Below the pieces are notes generated by a model. The model saw only the letters and a program-made list of their open reading frames with translations, was not told where the DNA came from and ran no database searches. Shown piece by piece: positions 10,599 to 22,700 of a DNA stretch of 64,000 nucleotides. The DNA is from Tetrapyrgos nigripes (taxonomy: Eukaryota > Basidiomycota > Agaricomycetes > Agaricales > Campanellaceae), in assembly GCA_013368315.1 (NCBI GenBank), contig JAACJM010000034.1, forward strand, positions 310,001 through 374,000. The letters run 5' to 3'. The position numbers and the translations under genes were made by a program. Every line of letters begins with the position of its first letter. The first letter of the stretch is position 1.

Positions 10599-13500
10599 TA
10601 GGGCTCCTAGCGGATCCGATGATCTGCCGGTCATCCAGTGATGGGGCCTCAGATGTGGATGGCGGATGGGGCTGATGTGCTTGCCTCATCTGACAGATCC
10701 CATCCACCTATCCGACGACCATTGTTGGATAGTGGTCGGGGTTTTCCATAGAGCTATATAGTAGTACATAATACATGACATAATGATACCCAAAAAAAAA
10801 CAACAAAAGGTACCAAAGAAACATCTCATAGAAATGTCCTGCCCAAAATGGAGCGTGAAGGCCCACAACGTCGGGAGCATGACCGTCCAGACCCATCAGT
10901 TATGCTTCCTGAAGGAATAAAACGTGCACCGAAACACAGAAATCCTGAAGGACCTACAACGGTTACTCAACCACCATCCAAGCGCGCAGCTACATCATGT
11001 CGATCTGTCAACAAGGATTCTAATTCAGACGCTACCTCATCAACTGGACAAGAAGACCATACCGTACTGCAACATGCTACTGGCACAGATCTACCTCCTG
11101 AGCCAGCAACTACCACTCCTTTGCAGGCTTCCTCCCCTTCTACACCAGCTACCCCCGCTGTCTCAGATCCACCACAACCCAGACCTGCAGAGGTTATCAA
11201 TGTTGATGAGAATGAAGACGACAATCTCAAGCACCGGTTATCAATGCCTGGACGACCCGCCTCATCATGTGTTGCCGACCATCCCCATTTCCGAACCAAG
11301 GAAGCCTTAGCATATACCTTTTTGGTCATGTCGGAACCAGTGCATGAGCAGGATGGGATGAAGCTGGTTTCTTGTGAAATGGCTGTGCATTCTGTCAAGC
11401 GAAGGGTATGACAAAAGCCTGGAAATGGAGCACAAAGGCGAAGGGGTCAACGGGAAACTTTGTCACACACTTCAAGCACTCACATGCTAAAGTTTGGGCA
11501 GCCCGGTCTGCTGAAGACGAGGCGATCCGACACCCAAACCATACATCAAGCTCCAGAGATGGTCTCGAGCAGACAACATTGCATAGCTGGGGAGATAAGG
11601 TGAGTCAAATTTTCTGCATAACATAAATCATTGTTTTACTTACATTGCAATAGGTGTTTGACATTGAGAAAGCGAACTGTCTCCTTGGGGAGTGGGTTTT
11701 CCTGGGCTGTGGAGCCTTCACCGATGTCGAGAGTCCTGCATTCCATCGATATGTCACCCATTTGCGGCCTGGATATGGGAGAAAGTTGATTAAGGGGGAC
11801 GCTGTAAAGATCCATGTGTTGGATGCATTCAAGAATGCTGAAAAGAGGCTGAAGGAATACTTGAAAGTAAGTCATTCATTGAGTTGAAAAAGATGTCCCA
11901 CTCACAGACGGAAACAGACATCCCCAGGGAAGAAGGCTTTTGTGGCAGATGCATGGACCTCAAACAACAATCTGGCGTACATGGCCATTGTCGTATGCTT
12001 CATCACAGAAAACTGGGAGGTAGCATCAGTTCTATTTGACTTCCCGCATCTCGAAGGAGCACATACTGGGAAAAACATGGCCAACTTGCTTTTGAAGTGG
12101 ATTGTAGAGTTTGGACTTGAGGACCAGGTGAGTTGGGACACAATGCTCTGGATAATGAGCCTATACTGACAATGAAGCAGTTCAGTGCTCTTGCTGCAGA
12201 TAATGCGAGTAATAACGATACCTTGCACGAGGAACTTGCCTCAGGCCTTAACAGTGCGAGCTCTGCAACCTTTTATGACCCAGACACCATGACTGTCCGA
12301 TGTCTTCCCCATGCAATCCATCTTGCTGATTACATATCTGTGTGCTATTGTTTACTTGTTCCTTTAGGTTTGACAGATTTCCAAGCTTACACGTTCTTCA
12401 CCTCAGCGCTCCGAGGCTTTCAAAAAGACAATTAACATTGTCAACGCCATTACTGATGATCCCAAATTCAAGCTCACTATTCTGAACCTCATCCTTGATG
12501 TGGTAACAAGGTGGAATTCGACTTATTATATGCTTAAGTGTGCAAAGCAATTGCGACCAGTAAGAGACTGGCTCCTTTCCAAGCTGTACTACGAATTAAC
12601 CATATCTTTTCCAGGCTATTGATGAGCTTTGCATCCGTGAAGAGCTGTACAAAAAGTACAAGATCAGTGAGGCTGAATGGGATGTGCTAGATGTCATTCT
12701 AGGCTTTCTCGAGGTGAGGCTTATTCTCTTATAGATGCACCTTGCTAATTATCATTTTTAACAGGTCTTTCGAAATGCCTCTGAGCATATGTCCACTGGT
12801 TCATTCCCTACCCTCACTCAGTCACTTCTTGTGTATGTCAAACTCATGAAAAGTGTTGACAACTTTCTTTTATCGGATGTCGCAAAAAAGAACCTGAATG
12901 TACAAAAGGGTCTTGAGGCATGCAAGCTCAAGCTTGAGAAGTATTATGATAAGAGTACTATGGAGTCAGAGTACTACTATGCTGCAGCAGGTGCGTTATT
13001 TATCTATTTTTTTCTTTTACTTTTTATTGAGCATGTAGTCCTTGACCCACGCATCAAGCATAGGCTTTTTGACAACAATCCCGATCTCTTTCAAGCTTTG
13101 TGGCGTCAACGCATGGAGAATGCATTGAGGGCTCGACTTGCATCATATAACCCAGAAGCTTTTGCAACAGCAGCAAAATCTACTCACCCACCTCCACTGA
13201 AACTCTCCCAATCCATTGATGACCTCTATGACGACCCCTCCCTGCTAGGTATACCCACTACCGACTCATCCACTGCCACAAAGACCATTGATGAAGAGTA
13301 TGCTGCTTATCTTGTGGAGCGTCCTATTGGGGAAAACTGCCTGGATTTCTGGAAGGTTAAATGTGGGAAGTTTCCATGACTAGTGGGATATGCATGGGAT
13401 GTTCTTGTGATACCAGGTATGGATTTACATTCACTGTTTTGTATCTTGTATTGATCTGCTGTTAGGTTCATCTGTTTGCGTCGAGCGGTCATTTAGTATT

Positions 13501-13850
13501 GGCAAGGACTTGATAGGTTTACACCGACACTCTTTACATGCTGAGATGACTGGAGAATTGATGATTCACTGTAGTATTTTAGTCTTTGAGGGTGCACTCA
13601 ACAAGGACTATGAGCCTCGTTCACTGTGAATGGATGTTTGTAGAATTTATATGTATCTTAATCTCGTACATGTTTATTAAGTACAGTAATCTGCAGTAAT
13701 GTTTTTTCTTTCTATACATACGTAGTCCATCCGACGATGATCAGTCAATCTGACAGATGGCCATCCACTGATGCGGATTGGCTTCAAGAAACTGCCCATC
13801 CGAACTGATGCATCCTCATCCAATCCTCATCCAATCCGCTAGGAGCCCTA
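10599..13850 (+). mobile_element. hAT DNA transposon (3.25 kb), well preserved
   Basis: Terminal inverted repeats TAGGGCTCCTAGCGGAT at both ends (10599-10615 and 13834-13850), flanked by a perfect 8-bp duplication TGTCTTGG (10591-10598, 13851-13858), the hAT hallmark. Subterminal regions are rich in GATCCGATGATC-like and CCATCC motifs. It carries one spliced hAT transposase. Perfect ends and a nearly clean reading frame suggest recent movement. It lies in an exon of the dioxygenase-like gene (9738-14434). Confidence 0.96.
10848..13629 (+). CDS. hAT transposase, spliced
   Basis: Product should catalyse cut-and-paste transposition in the nucleus. From the ATG at 10848: a charged Pro/Ser/Thr-rich N-terminus, a BED-like zinc-finger region ending GNFVTHFKHSH, then ADAWTSNNNLAYMAIVVCFI, ALAADNASNNDTL, RCLPHAIHLADY, VVTRWNSTYYMLKCA, VLDPRIKHRLF and the C-terminal dimerisation motif SSVCVERSFSIGKDL. 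Several short introns interrupt it; one runs GTGCGT to ATGTAG around 12992-13039. The stop is taken as TGA 13627-13629. The segment between the N-terminal region and GMTKAWKWSTKAKG needs an unresolved intron or frame change near 11400, and the first Cys pair of the BED finger is not obvious. Exon edges are approximate. The rest shows no premature stop, unlike neighbouring elements. Confidence 0.88.
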
Positions 13851-13858
13851 TGTCTTGG

Positions 13859-14434
13859 ATGTAAGTGACTGAAAAAATAAGTGTGAGCTGGAGATGCTCA
13901 CCTTTCTATTGTTTCTGTTGTGTCTGAGAAGAGAAAACCAGTGAGAGCCATGCACATTTTTCATCATATCAGCTTCACTGAACAGTAGGCAGTCTGAAAC
14001 AAATTGGACCACAGTGTGATCAACCTCTTGCAGCCAGAAATGGGAGATTTTGTAAGTGATGTGGCTTCTAAACAGTACCTTATGGGAGCTGCAATCAAAA
14101 AGGAATGAGATTCGAGTCTTTTAGGGGCGGGGCACAACTTACTCTTCATAAGGTATCATCTGGATTCCTTGGAGAACAGCAGTGAGATCTCTTGACTCAA
14201 CTGCAACCTGCTGCCCCTCCCAGGCTTGCCAAAGAAGCCTGCTTGTATTTTTGTCACCACATAGGCCCTGCCAGGCTGGTTTTGATACATTCGTCTGTGT
14301 AATGTAGAAGTTAGACACCTGTGCGATAAAGGAGGTAATGCTAGTTTCAGAGGAGATACAAAGGCAGTTGCACTTGAGATGGAGCTGTTTGCCAGAGAGG
14401 CCTTGAAGGCTTGATTTGTTGGTGACCTTGCCAT
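13859..14434 (-). pseudogene. 2OG-Fe(II) dioxygenase-like gene, 5' part
   Basis: Upstream exons of the gene whose catalytic part lies at 9738-10598. The frame runs through VSNFYITQTNVSKPAWQG, then SRDLTAVLQGIQMIPYE. An intron (GTAAGT to ATTGCAG) follows, then SHITYKISHFWLQEVDHTVV, QFVSDCLLFSEADMM, and a second intron starting GTGAGC near 13900. The next exon is entered as TYIQDIDP and is where the hAT element sits. These segments match what I remember of the N-terminal half of this mushroom family. The start codon is uncertain; ATG 14434 is the first in an overlapping frame. Confidence 0.55.
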
Positions 14435-14940
14435 CAGAGTGAACAGTAAGGGGGACAGAGCTATTGTATCTCGGTCAGTGCAAACTAAAATTTAGGAAAT
14501 GCAGGGCACACGTGGTGTGGTATAGAACATGAGGATTCAGCAGCACACAGTAGTGTGCCATCCCTGACTCCAGCCAATAAGGGTAGCTATGATTAATTGT
14601 CTTTAGGGCAAGTCTTTTAAGTGGATATAGAGTCTATAGTGATTTTAGCTAAGATACTATAGTGGATAAGATAACATAGATAAGATAGGACCAAAAACCC
14701 TGGGCAAGGATTTTTCTTGCCTGGTGTTTTTGGTCCTATCTATCATTAGTAATCAGTACTGTCTGCTTGACCCTGCATAACTCATCCTGCGCTATCATCT
14801 CTATCTTGTTATACTTTTTGCATTCTGCTTGGAAGTGTTTTATCATTTCTTTCTTGTTCATTAGTGGACTGAATAGTTACAGCTTCCTTGACAGCTCAAG
14901 CATCTGTTCTTCAAGAGTTTTCTGATTGATAACACTAGTA
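14435..14940. other. Intergenic sequence with a 57-bp hairpin
   Basis: No gene recognised. At 14684-14740 an inverted repeat pairs GATAGGACCAAAAAC with its complement around a short loop. It may be a small foldback element; flanks show no clear target duplication. Confidence 0.5.
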
Positions 14941-14949
14941 AAGTTGCTT

Positions 14950-16110
14950 TTGAGTGCTTTGCTTAGGCAACATGCAGGAGTCTATAGATTTCAGGTCTAT
15001 AAATGTCAATTTACAGCTGGACAATGGAGCAGAGTTTATACGTGAGCTCTTATTGAAGTGTACATCTGGGCTGTTACTTATATTTTCCTTGCCATTTTCT
15101 GTTTCAGACACAGGACTCAAAGTACCCTATGGAATGAATGTTGTGTTGGCAGGATGGTGAAAATGGTAAGTGTATCAACATTTTGTGTTGAAGCCATCTC
15201 ATTGTTTTGCAGACAGTTCTTTCCACAAAAATGCAAATTTTGATTGGGAAATGAATGACTACCAACTACCAGGTGCATTTCTGTCTTTCATTGTTTACTT
15301 TATGTTCACAGTGGATTAGATCCTGATTGAGTGGAAAATATCATCTCTGGGGGCATATCACAAGGTCCATCTGTGTCAGGTATGTGTTACTTTTGTCTGC
15401 AGGTTGTTGATTATACTGAGCAATTGTGTTATGGACTTGTACAATTAAATCAAATTACTCCTGTACCACCTTCTGCAAATGTCCACTGCTATTCTGAAGA
15501 CCATGTTGTTCCAATGTCAAAGACTGAAGTATTGAAGCTTCAGCTTGTTCCTCCCTCCTCTGTAGCCCCTCCAAAAGGCTATAGCTATCCTCAATCACTG
15601 ACAGGTCTTACATTGCTGGTGTATGCTATCGTATACCTGTGAGTGCCAATGCAGACAATATCAAGCAGGAACGATATCGTCAACTATGTGTTGCAATACC
15701 TCCAGGTGTTGATGCTGTGTGGGATGAGACTGCTTATAGATATGTCTATCCTGAGCCTCCAGGCCTTGTCACTCCACCTGCTTCTGTTCCATTGCAATGG
15801 GGAAGAGCTTGGTCAGGCTACATTTGCATGTTACCATACTCCAACTTCTTTACATGAAATGGATTCCACTGTGTGAAAGCAACTGGAGCCTCTATATAAA
15901 GAGTTGTATAGTTTGGTGTTTGGGAAGAAGGCAACACATCCTGGAGAGAAGGACATCCCTCCCTTTTATAGCCATCCTGATTTAAAGCAAAACAACTGTG
16001 CTCAGGCTTCTGGCTCATATACCAATGTACAGGGAGGTACTTCGAAGGGTTTGATGGATTCTACAGTCTTACCATCACCATTGAACAAGGCCATGGCAAT
16101 GGGACTGTGA
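14950..16110 (+). CDS. Unrecognised spliced gene (possible pseudogene)
   Basis: Plus-strand segments look coding: VDYTEQLCYGLVQLNQITPV, then after a probable frame change near 15603 the run SYIAGVCYRIPVSANADN, IKQERYRQLCVAIPPG, VDAVWDETAYRYVYPEPPG. Short intron-like gaps (for example GTATGTG to CTGCAG at 15379-15401) lie between them. I do not recognise the family. No transmembrane segment or catalytic motif is evident. Boundaries are approximate and the gene may be degraded. Confidence 0.35.
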
Positions 16111-16196
16111 AACCTGTCGACTTTCTGAATCATTGTGACTGTAAACATGACTTATGTTTTATTCATCAAGAATTTCAATTAAGGCTACTGTATGTC

Positions 16197-16628
16197 TTAT
16201 GATTTAAGGACTGAGTGCACTTCACCAAGACCATTGAATAGATTCTTTCCCAACTCCCTCCCCAACTGAATCATCTTCTTCAGCTCTTTCTCCAGCTCAT
16301 CAATGTGCTTCTGCAAGGCCAATTTATCTCTCTCATGCTCCTTGATCAACTTGTGGTTCATTGAAACCAAGGCCTGGTTTTCGCAATGGAGTTTCTTCAA
16401 ACATTGGATCTGCATGCTCAGAATCTCGTTTTCATCATGTGCCTGACAAATGAGTACAGTGTAAGTATGAATTGTGGTACAGGCTTGCTTGTTTTCATCC
16501 AAGGTATTGGCAAGATGGTTCTGAACCATCACAAGATCAGTTTGAAGGCATTCAACCTCCTCACAATGCACCTGGTCCTGTTGCTGATGCAGTGCCTTGG
16601 TGAGTACTTGGAGGAAAGTTGGTAACAT
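16197..16628 (-). CDS. Coiled-coil protein, unknown
   Basis: A 143-codon open frame rich in Leu, Glu, Gln and Lys with heptad spacing throughout, for example LALQKHIDELEKELKKM near the C-terminus. This predicts one long coiled coil. Upstream on the same strand (16640-16930) lies a repeat-encoded stretch rich in SQPLNE/SQPLDE that may be its N-terminal region, joined by an intron near 16630-16670. No family recognised. Confidence 0.45.
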   Translation of the reverse strand: MLPTFLQVLTKALHQQQDQVHCEEVECLQTDLVMVQNHLANTLDENKQACTTIHTYTVLICQAHDENEILSMQIQCLKKLHCENQALVSMNHKLIKEHERDKLALQKHIDELEKELKKMIQLGRELGKNLFNGLGEVHSVLKS

Positions 16629-16689
16629 TTAATGCACTGCCACAGTGAGTACATATGGCTTACTGACCTTGGATGGTTTGTCACATGGA

Positions 16690-16900
16690 ACAGTCATCAC
16701 TGTTGCTGAGGGCCTGGGATTTGGTTTGGTCTGGAGGCTTGTCTAGGGGCTGGGGTTCAAATTCATTGAGAGGCTGGGATGAAGGTATGCCAAGGCCATG
16801 GGATTCTAATTCATTGAAGGGCTGGGATGGCAGTATGTCAAGGCAGTGGGATTTGGGTTCATCAAGGGGCTGGGACAGTGGTTCATTGAGGAGCTAGGAC
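16690..16900. repeat. Degenerate minisatellite (about 39-bp unit)
   Basis: Imperfect tandem units containing GGGGCTGGG and TTCATTGA. Unit lengths are multiples of three and the minus-strand frame stays open as S-Q-P-L-[ND]-E repeats, so it is probably translated as part of the adjacent coiled-coil gene. Confidence 0.6.
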
Positions 16901-17039
16901 AGCGGTTTGTAGAAACTTGTAGGAAGACCTATATGTAAGGGGTAATTTGTCAAATGGTAAATCTGTGCTTACAACACACCCATTATCAAGCAAATCTTCT
17001 GTGAAGGGCAACTTGGTGGTCTCAGCATGCATGGCAATG

Positions 17040-17350
17040 AGATGTAGTGTAGTGGGAGGACAATGGGAAACTCAGCAGGGTATGCTATGTTTGCTACAGT
17101 CTTGCTAATTTCACCTTTGCTACAGTCTCTTGCTACAGCATGCCACACTGTTTGCTATGGTCTTGCTCATTTTCCTCCCTTCATTTGGCTACAGTCTTGC
17201 TAATTTCACTTTTTGCTACAGTCTTGCTAATCTACCCATGGTTTCGCTACAGCACAAGTCTTGCTATTCCCCCCCTCAGTTTTGCTACAGTTTTGCTATG
17301 CCATGTTACACCCATTTGCTTACATCTAGCTAGTTTACCTTGCTAGCTTT
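17040..17350. repeat. Low-complexity GCTACAGTCTTGCTAATTTC-type repeats
   Basis: Irregular short tandem units containing TTGCTA and GCTACAGTCTTGC. Similar TTGCTA-rich sequence occurs at 24040-24160 and 28385-28450. No spacer-repeat regularity, so not a CRISPR-like array. Confidence 0.6.
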
Positions 17351-17449
17351 TGCTGTGGTCTTCCTTATAGAGTTCTGAAAGTGACTGAAGATGGAAGTCA
17401 AGCAAAAAATTGTATTAAAAAAATTGCAAGTTTCTATGGAACTACTCTA

Positions 17450-17896
17450 CTGAAGGTTGATCACTGCTGGACGCCAAACCACAAGCAAGGTGAGAAGGCA
17501 TAAGATACCCATAACCAGTTTTGACAGGGGGCATTTCAATCTGGGATGCAATGACAGAAGATTTCCCCTTGCCTTGCAATGCAATTTCATAAATGTGGTA
17601 CACGCTGCCTGCTCGGAGCCCCTCCAGAGCATGTATCCTTTACTGACATAGCTAACAAGACTATTAGCATAATTGCTAGCAAAAGTATTAGCTAGAAAAC
17701 CAGTCAGAAATAGAAGCAACACTCACAATCCCTTAAACCATCCTATTCGTACCATTGGTCTTCAGGGTCAGGCAAAAGCACCTCTGCTGAACAGTTCAGA
17801 CAAATCAAAGAAGCAGTGGGCTCTACAACAGAAGATGGCTTGGTTGGATTGAGGGCATTGGAGTTGTTGTTGCATTCGGTAGAGGCAGTTGACATG
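17450..17896 (-). CDS. Unrecognised spliced minus-strand gene, fragment
   Basis: A frame starting MSTASTECNNNSNALNP directly next to repeat copy B runs to LICLNCSAEVLLPDPEDQWY, meets a TAG, and after a probable intron (GTGAGT near 17726) continues as YEIALQGKGKSSVIASQ and MPPVKTGYGYLMPSH. A Cys pair (CLNC) near the start could be half a zinc site. No family recognised. The adjoining repeat probably removed the 5' end. Confidence 0.3.
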
Positions 17897-17897
17897 T

Positions 17898-19380
17898 TAA
17901 TAGGTGTCTTTTGTACAAGTGTAGAACAAACACAAACTTAAAGACTTTTATACAAATTTGTAAAGTGCAAGCATTCCAAGTAGTCAGAATACTCAACAGT
18001 TCGCTTGTACTACAAGGACTTTTGGGGTTTCTGGGAGGGTTTTTGCATGAATGCACACAAGTTCACAATCTAACACACAAAGACTATAAAGTCCACAAAG
18101 TATAAACCAACAGTTTCAAATCAAACACTTGTAGGCTCAAATGCCTTATAACCAATTTCACAAGTCTGAGGACACACACAAAAAGGTAACACAAATCCAA
18201 CAAATCCAATTTAACACTATTGTTCCACACACTATGTTTATACTTGATGTGAGTGAAGTAAATTTGGTAGAAGCATAGTCCATGTTTCACAGTCTCTACA
18301 GCTTGCACTAGTGAGATGATCGATACTCTACAGTACATGGCTTGAGTAACTACAAGAAATACCTAGTCCTTTTATACTACTATACAGTTCTACATTTCTT
18401 TTTAATGCCTGCTAAAAGATACATAAGAAAACAGAAATATCCTGCTAACCACCAGTCCATGCTCATCAGTACTACTAGATTAAATAGGTACCTTCTAATT
18501 AGGGTATCTAAGAAATGTAGAATATTATCTAAAATTCATAGGGCTTTCTATGTTCCCTTCGCTTCGTCTTCTTGACTAAGGGTACCTCTCTGGAACTGGT
18601 GGCCATAGTCATTCTGACTCACATAGCTCCACCATCCATGCTGGGCTCCACTTGTATGACTCACATTTCTTTACTGCCAATCAGTCGCTATAGGTTTGTG
18701 TAGTCTTTGCTTATTCCTCCTCTTATGTTTTTCTGGCACTACTATAGGCTTGGTGTCAATAGACCAGTTAGTGGCATAGTTTTCTTATAGATGAGTCCAG
18801 CTCCCTATAAGGTCCCACATAGATTTTGTAGTCACACTTGTACCAACAAGAACACCTCAGTCATCAGGCACACCACACATCTTGCCAATCTTACTGCTGC
18901 ATTTGGAAATATCTTTACACTCTTGGGGCTTTCTCATAATGACTCATTCCTTAGATTGCATACTGGCAGTAATGAACTATGGGTTTTATTCCTTCACTGC
19001 TAGTCCATCCCTTTAGTATCATATGAAAGCTGAGCTTTCTAGGAACTTGTACATATATACTTTGTCCTACTTATCTATCCTTGCTGTCTTTCAAAAGACT
19101 ATTCCTTCTGTTTTGCTTATAAGTGAGGTATTGATTACTATACTGCTAGTTCAGACATAGTCAGTCACTAGGGTTTTCCTCTGATTTCTCTGATTATGGC
19201 ACAATGCTCAACCAGTAATCGTTTAGTGCTAGAGTCTGGGTTGTATAGCTGACATGTTCCTTGCCTGTGAATAGGGGCTTCACTTTCCCTTGAGTCACAC
19301 TGGCAGTGCTAAGCACATTATAGTAGGAATTTGTTACAAAGTCTTTATAGATCTTTGTATAGTATATGGGGCAGGACTAG
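17898..19380 (-). repeat. 1.7 kb dispersed repeat, copy B (truncated)
   Basis: Reverse-oriented copy ending CCTATTA (complement at 17898-17904) with the TATA-like box at 18376-18368. Homology to copies C and D stops near 19378, so about 250 bp of the far end are missing. No coding frame of substance; nearly 1.5 kb of sequence is accounted for by this repeat. Confidence 0.75.
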
Positions 19381-19738
19381 CAGGCTAATATAAGCACAAT
19401 GTTGGATGGTAGTGGGGGAGATTGGTTGACTCACGTTTCGCTGCAGAAACTCTCTGCACCATGGGGGCCAGTAGCTTAAAAGCAGGCAGTGGAAAGAGCA
19501 TAAGGGTTGCAAGGAGCTGATTGTTGGTGAGGCAAATGGGGTCCATGGTGGCTTGAGTGAAGTGTGATCTCCACTTCTTGAAGCCTTTTATAGTGACAGT
19601 AGCAGATAAACCTGCCAAACTGTAAAGCTGTCAGGACTTCAGCAAAAAAGAATTTTTGCTAGAGTTGTGCTTGAAGTCTTGCTACTTTGCTCCTGTATCC
19701 ACTCGTGCATCCATACCTGCCCTGCTGACAGCCCATGG
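19381..19738. other. No recognised feature
   Basis: Between repeat copy B and the next gene. Only a short minus-strand frame is open here. I see no RNA gene or repeat. Confidence 0.4.
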
Positions 19739-22700
19739 CACCAAAAAAAACCAAGAAGAACCAGACAGGTGACACAGTAAGCACCTGGTCCATTTCATGT
19801 TTCATTCTTTGATATTCTCATCAGGTGGCAGATGCCGAAGATGAGCCAAATTGGGATGGAGGTGTTCAAGTCACCAGTGAGCAAAAGGCGTGGTTGATGC
19901 AGCATTTGGATGGGTATCTTGCCTGTGGCAACCAAAAGCCTCAGGTTTTTATTACCACCATCCAGCTGAAATTTGAAGAAAAATGGCCTCTGGTACCACC
20001 TACAGAGAAGGAAAAGGCTGGTAAGATGGAGGCCCAGCTTTGAAACTTGGAGTCCAAGATTAATACCCAAGGGTATGATGTACAACTTCAATGTTCTGGG
20101 TGAAGGAATGCACTGATGCTTTGCTTGGCCTCAGCAACTCCAGAACTGGTTCAGAAACACTGAGCATCAACATACAAAAAAGGTAAACCCACCTGGCACC
20201 CAGAACAACAAGACTGCTGCTGTCCTCAACAAGGCCATCCAGAACACCCCCAAAGAGAAAAGAGGTCCTCAAGAAGTGGAAGTTTACAACCACCTTTTCA
20301 AGAAGGATGTGAATGACAGGGTAAATTCAGCTCTGGCAGAAGAAAAGGCTGCTGATCCTGATCAGATGCCAAAGAAGACAGGCTAGTGTCAACTTGTCCT
20401 CACCCAGAAAGTGATGCATGAGCAGTGGCAGAACACATTGGAGGAAAAGCAAAAGGCAGTCCAAGATTTCATCTTGGAAGGCAAGTCAATACCCAAGGAG
20501 AAGGAAGATGGAAAACAAGGAGGACAAAGAGGTAGCATGTTGCAAAGCTATGGCAGAGTAAGTTTCCAATTTGTTTAGAATCAATATGTGCTTACAATCT
20601 TGCTAGAGCTATTCAAGGACTTCCTGAAGTGTTTTGTGAGATGTTCCAGATCTTGGGAGAAGCTACAGGGTGGTCTTTCTTCATCATGGCCAGAGGACCG
20701 GACCCATACCTTGAGAGATTGAAGATCAGGTCTTTCAGGTGAGTAATTACTTGGCTACAATGGATTTCTGTTAACCTGATTTCTTGACAGCTGTCCTCTT
20801 CCACAAATCTGGTAACCAGACCAGTATGTTGAATTCTGTGTGTCATGCCTGCGTGCCTGTGTGCCGATAGTTGCGTGTCTGTGTGTCAGGGTATATCTTG
20901 TGATTCCATGTATTTCAGCTCATTGGGATCTTTTACTACCCATTTACAAGACAAATGTATTATTCTGAGTGCAAGGGCCATGAAATAGGTATTAAGAACA
21001 CTGCTGAGGTTAAGTGCAAGGCGACACATTGCTGATTTTGTATAAAAGATGTCTCTAGATGGGAAATTTATCATTCACCTGTATTAACTTGAAATCTAGC
21101 TTGAAACTGAACATGAGCAGGCGAGATTTCCCAGTTTCTCAACCTCGAAGAGTGGCACGCAGGACATGCAGACCCTTAGCCGATGATTAGCCGAAGGCGT
21201 GCCTTAAGGCAAAAATTGACCACTTTCTTCCATTCTGACCTTGCCCAGTGAGACCCATGAATAGTTTTCTCTATTTTCTGAAGTGAAAATCACAGTTCTG
21301 AGTGCCAGTTGAGATTTTTCATTGTCTTGTGAATGAGGAGTGGACACTCAGCCTTAGCCAATGGCAGGCAGATCTATCAGGACGACACGCAGGTCACGTG
21401 TACCTGCATGCTGGTCTGTGTGCCACCTGCGTGCCAGCCTGAGTGTCGCCAAGTCAGACGACTCATCCGCCAGAGAATTTTGTCCTCTGCAGACCAACTT
21501 TCTGGCCACACAGTGTAGCTCTCATCAATGTACAAAACCCAACCCATTTGTAAGCATATGTCCAAAGCTCTGTGCCAGAAAATAACCCATGAAATGTGAG
21601 GCATTTAGGTGAAATTAAAATGTGTTTTTTCTTTCTTTGTCTCCATTTTCCACTCATCTTTGTGCTGTATAACAAAAGTCATATAGCTGAATCCATACTA
21701 CTTAGTACTTGGTTCACATATGCCTTTACTCATTTGAATTTGCAGGTACATTACCAATGTTCAAACTCTTACGGAGTTCTCCATGATTATTTCTTAATAC
21801 AACTGTGACACTGTAGATATCCCTTCCATTCAAGTAAGACCTCTTACATCCATGAATTTCACTTTTTGAGCTCATAGTATGGCAATCCCAACTTGATTTA
21901 AACACCAATGAAGGACCTCAAAGGGTGTATGTAGATGTTCTTACAGCCCAACAGATATATCAGACTTGCCTAATGGAGATGGCATGTGGCACGCAGGAGT
22001 GACACACATAATTCACGCAACTGTAACCAGACATGAGTTTAAAGACATCTACAAAGATTTTGAAGGGTTAGGTTGGGCCTGGCAAGGTTTCATTAAAGAC
22101 TTGTATCATAAGTGCAGCTACTGTCCATTGAGAAAATAAAAGAAGTATTCACTGTTGGAACAGCAGTCAGTTCAGGAGCTAAGAACTCTGGAATGACTAT
22201 TGGCTTCTATGTCTTTGGTTTCTCCTGCTGAAGTCCCTACTGGCAGTGGCTGTGCTAACAGTGCTAACCCAGTGCTCACCAACTTGCCTCTTCTGAGGCA
22301 TCCAGCAACCCTTCCTCCTTCTCCTCCTCCTCTTCCTCTTTCACACCTCCCACTGCCCAGAAACCTGTTGAAAAGCCCAAGACACCTGAGGTCCCTACTG
22401 GCAGTGGCAGTGCTAACACTGCTAACTCATCACTTCACCAACTTGCCTCTTGTGAAGCATCCAGCAACCCTTCTTCCACCTCCACCTCCTGCCTCCCATT
22501 GTGCAGAACCCTGTTGAAAAGACACCCAAAGTCTCTACCCACAGTGACAGTTCTGACAATGCTAACCCAGCACTTCACCAACTTGCATTGCCTGAAGTGT
22601 CCTGCTCCATCTTCTCCTTCCCTCTCACTGCCAAGAACACTCTCCATCCACTGCAACTGGTGCAGAGTTGCTTGTTGCCACCAACAAGTGTACTGAACCC

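Noticed and set aside
10967..11398. Minus-strand ORF of 143 codons in the hAT
   Set aside because: Shadow of the transposase N-terminal coding region on the plus strand.
17040..17350. CRISPR-like array
   Set aside because: Units are irregular in length and sequence with no unique spacers, and the genome is eukaryotic.
17890..17905. ATG beside repeat copy B as the start of an element gene
   Set aside because: The other three copies are followed by unrelated sequence, so the ATG is coincidental or belongs to the interrupted gene.
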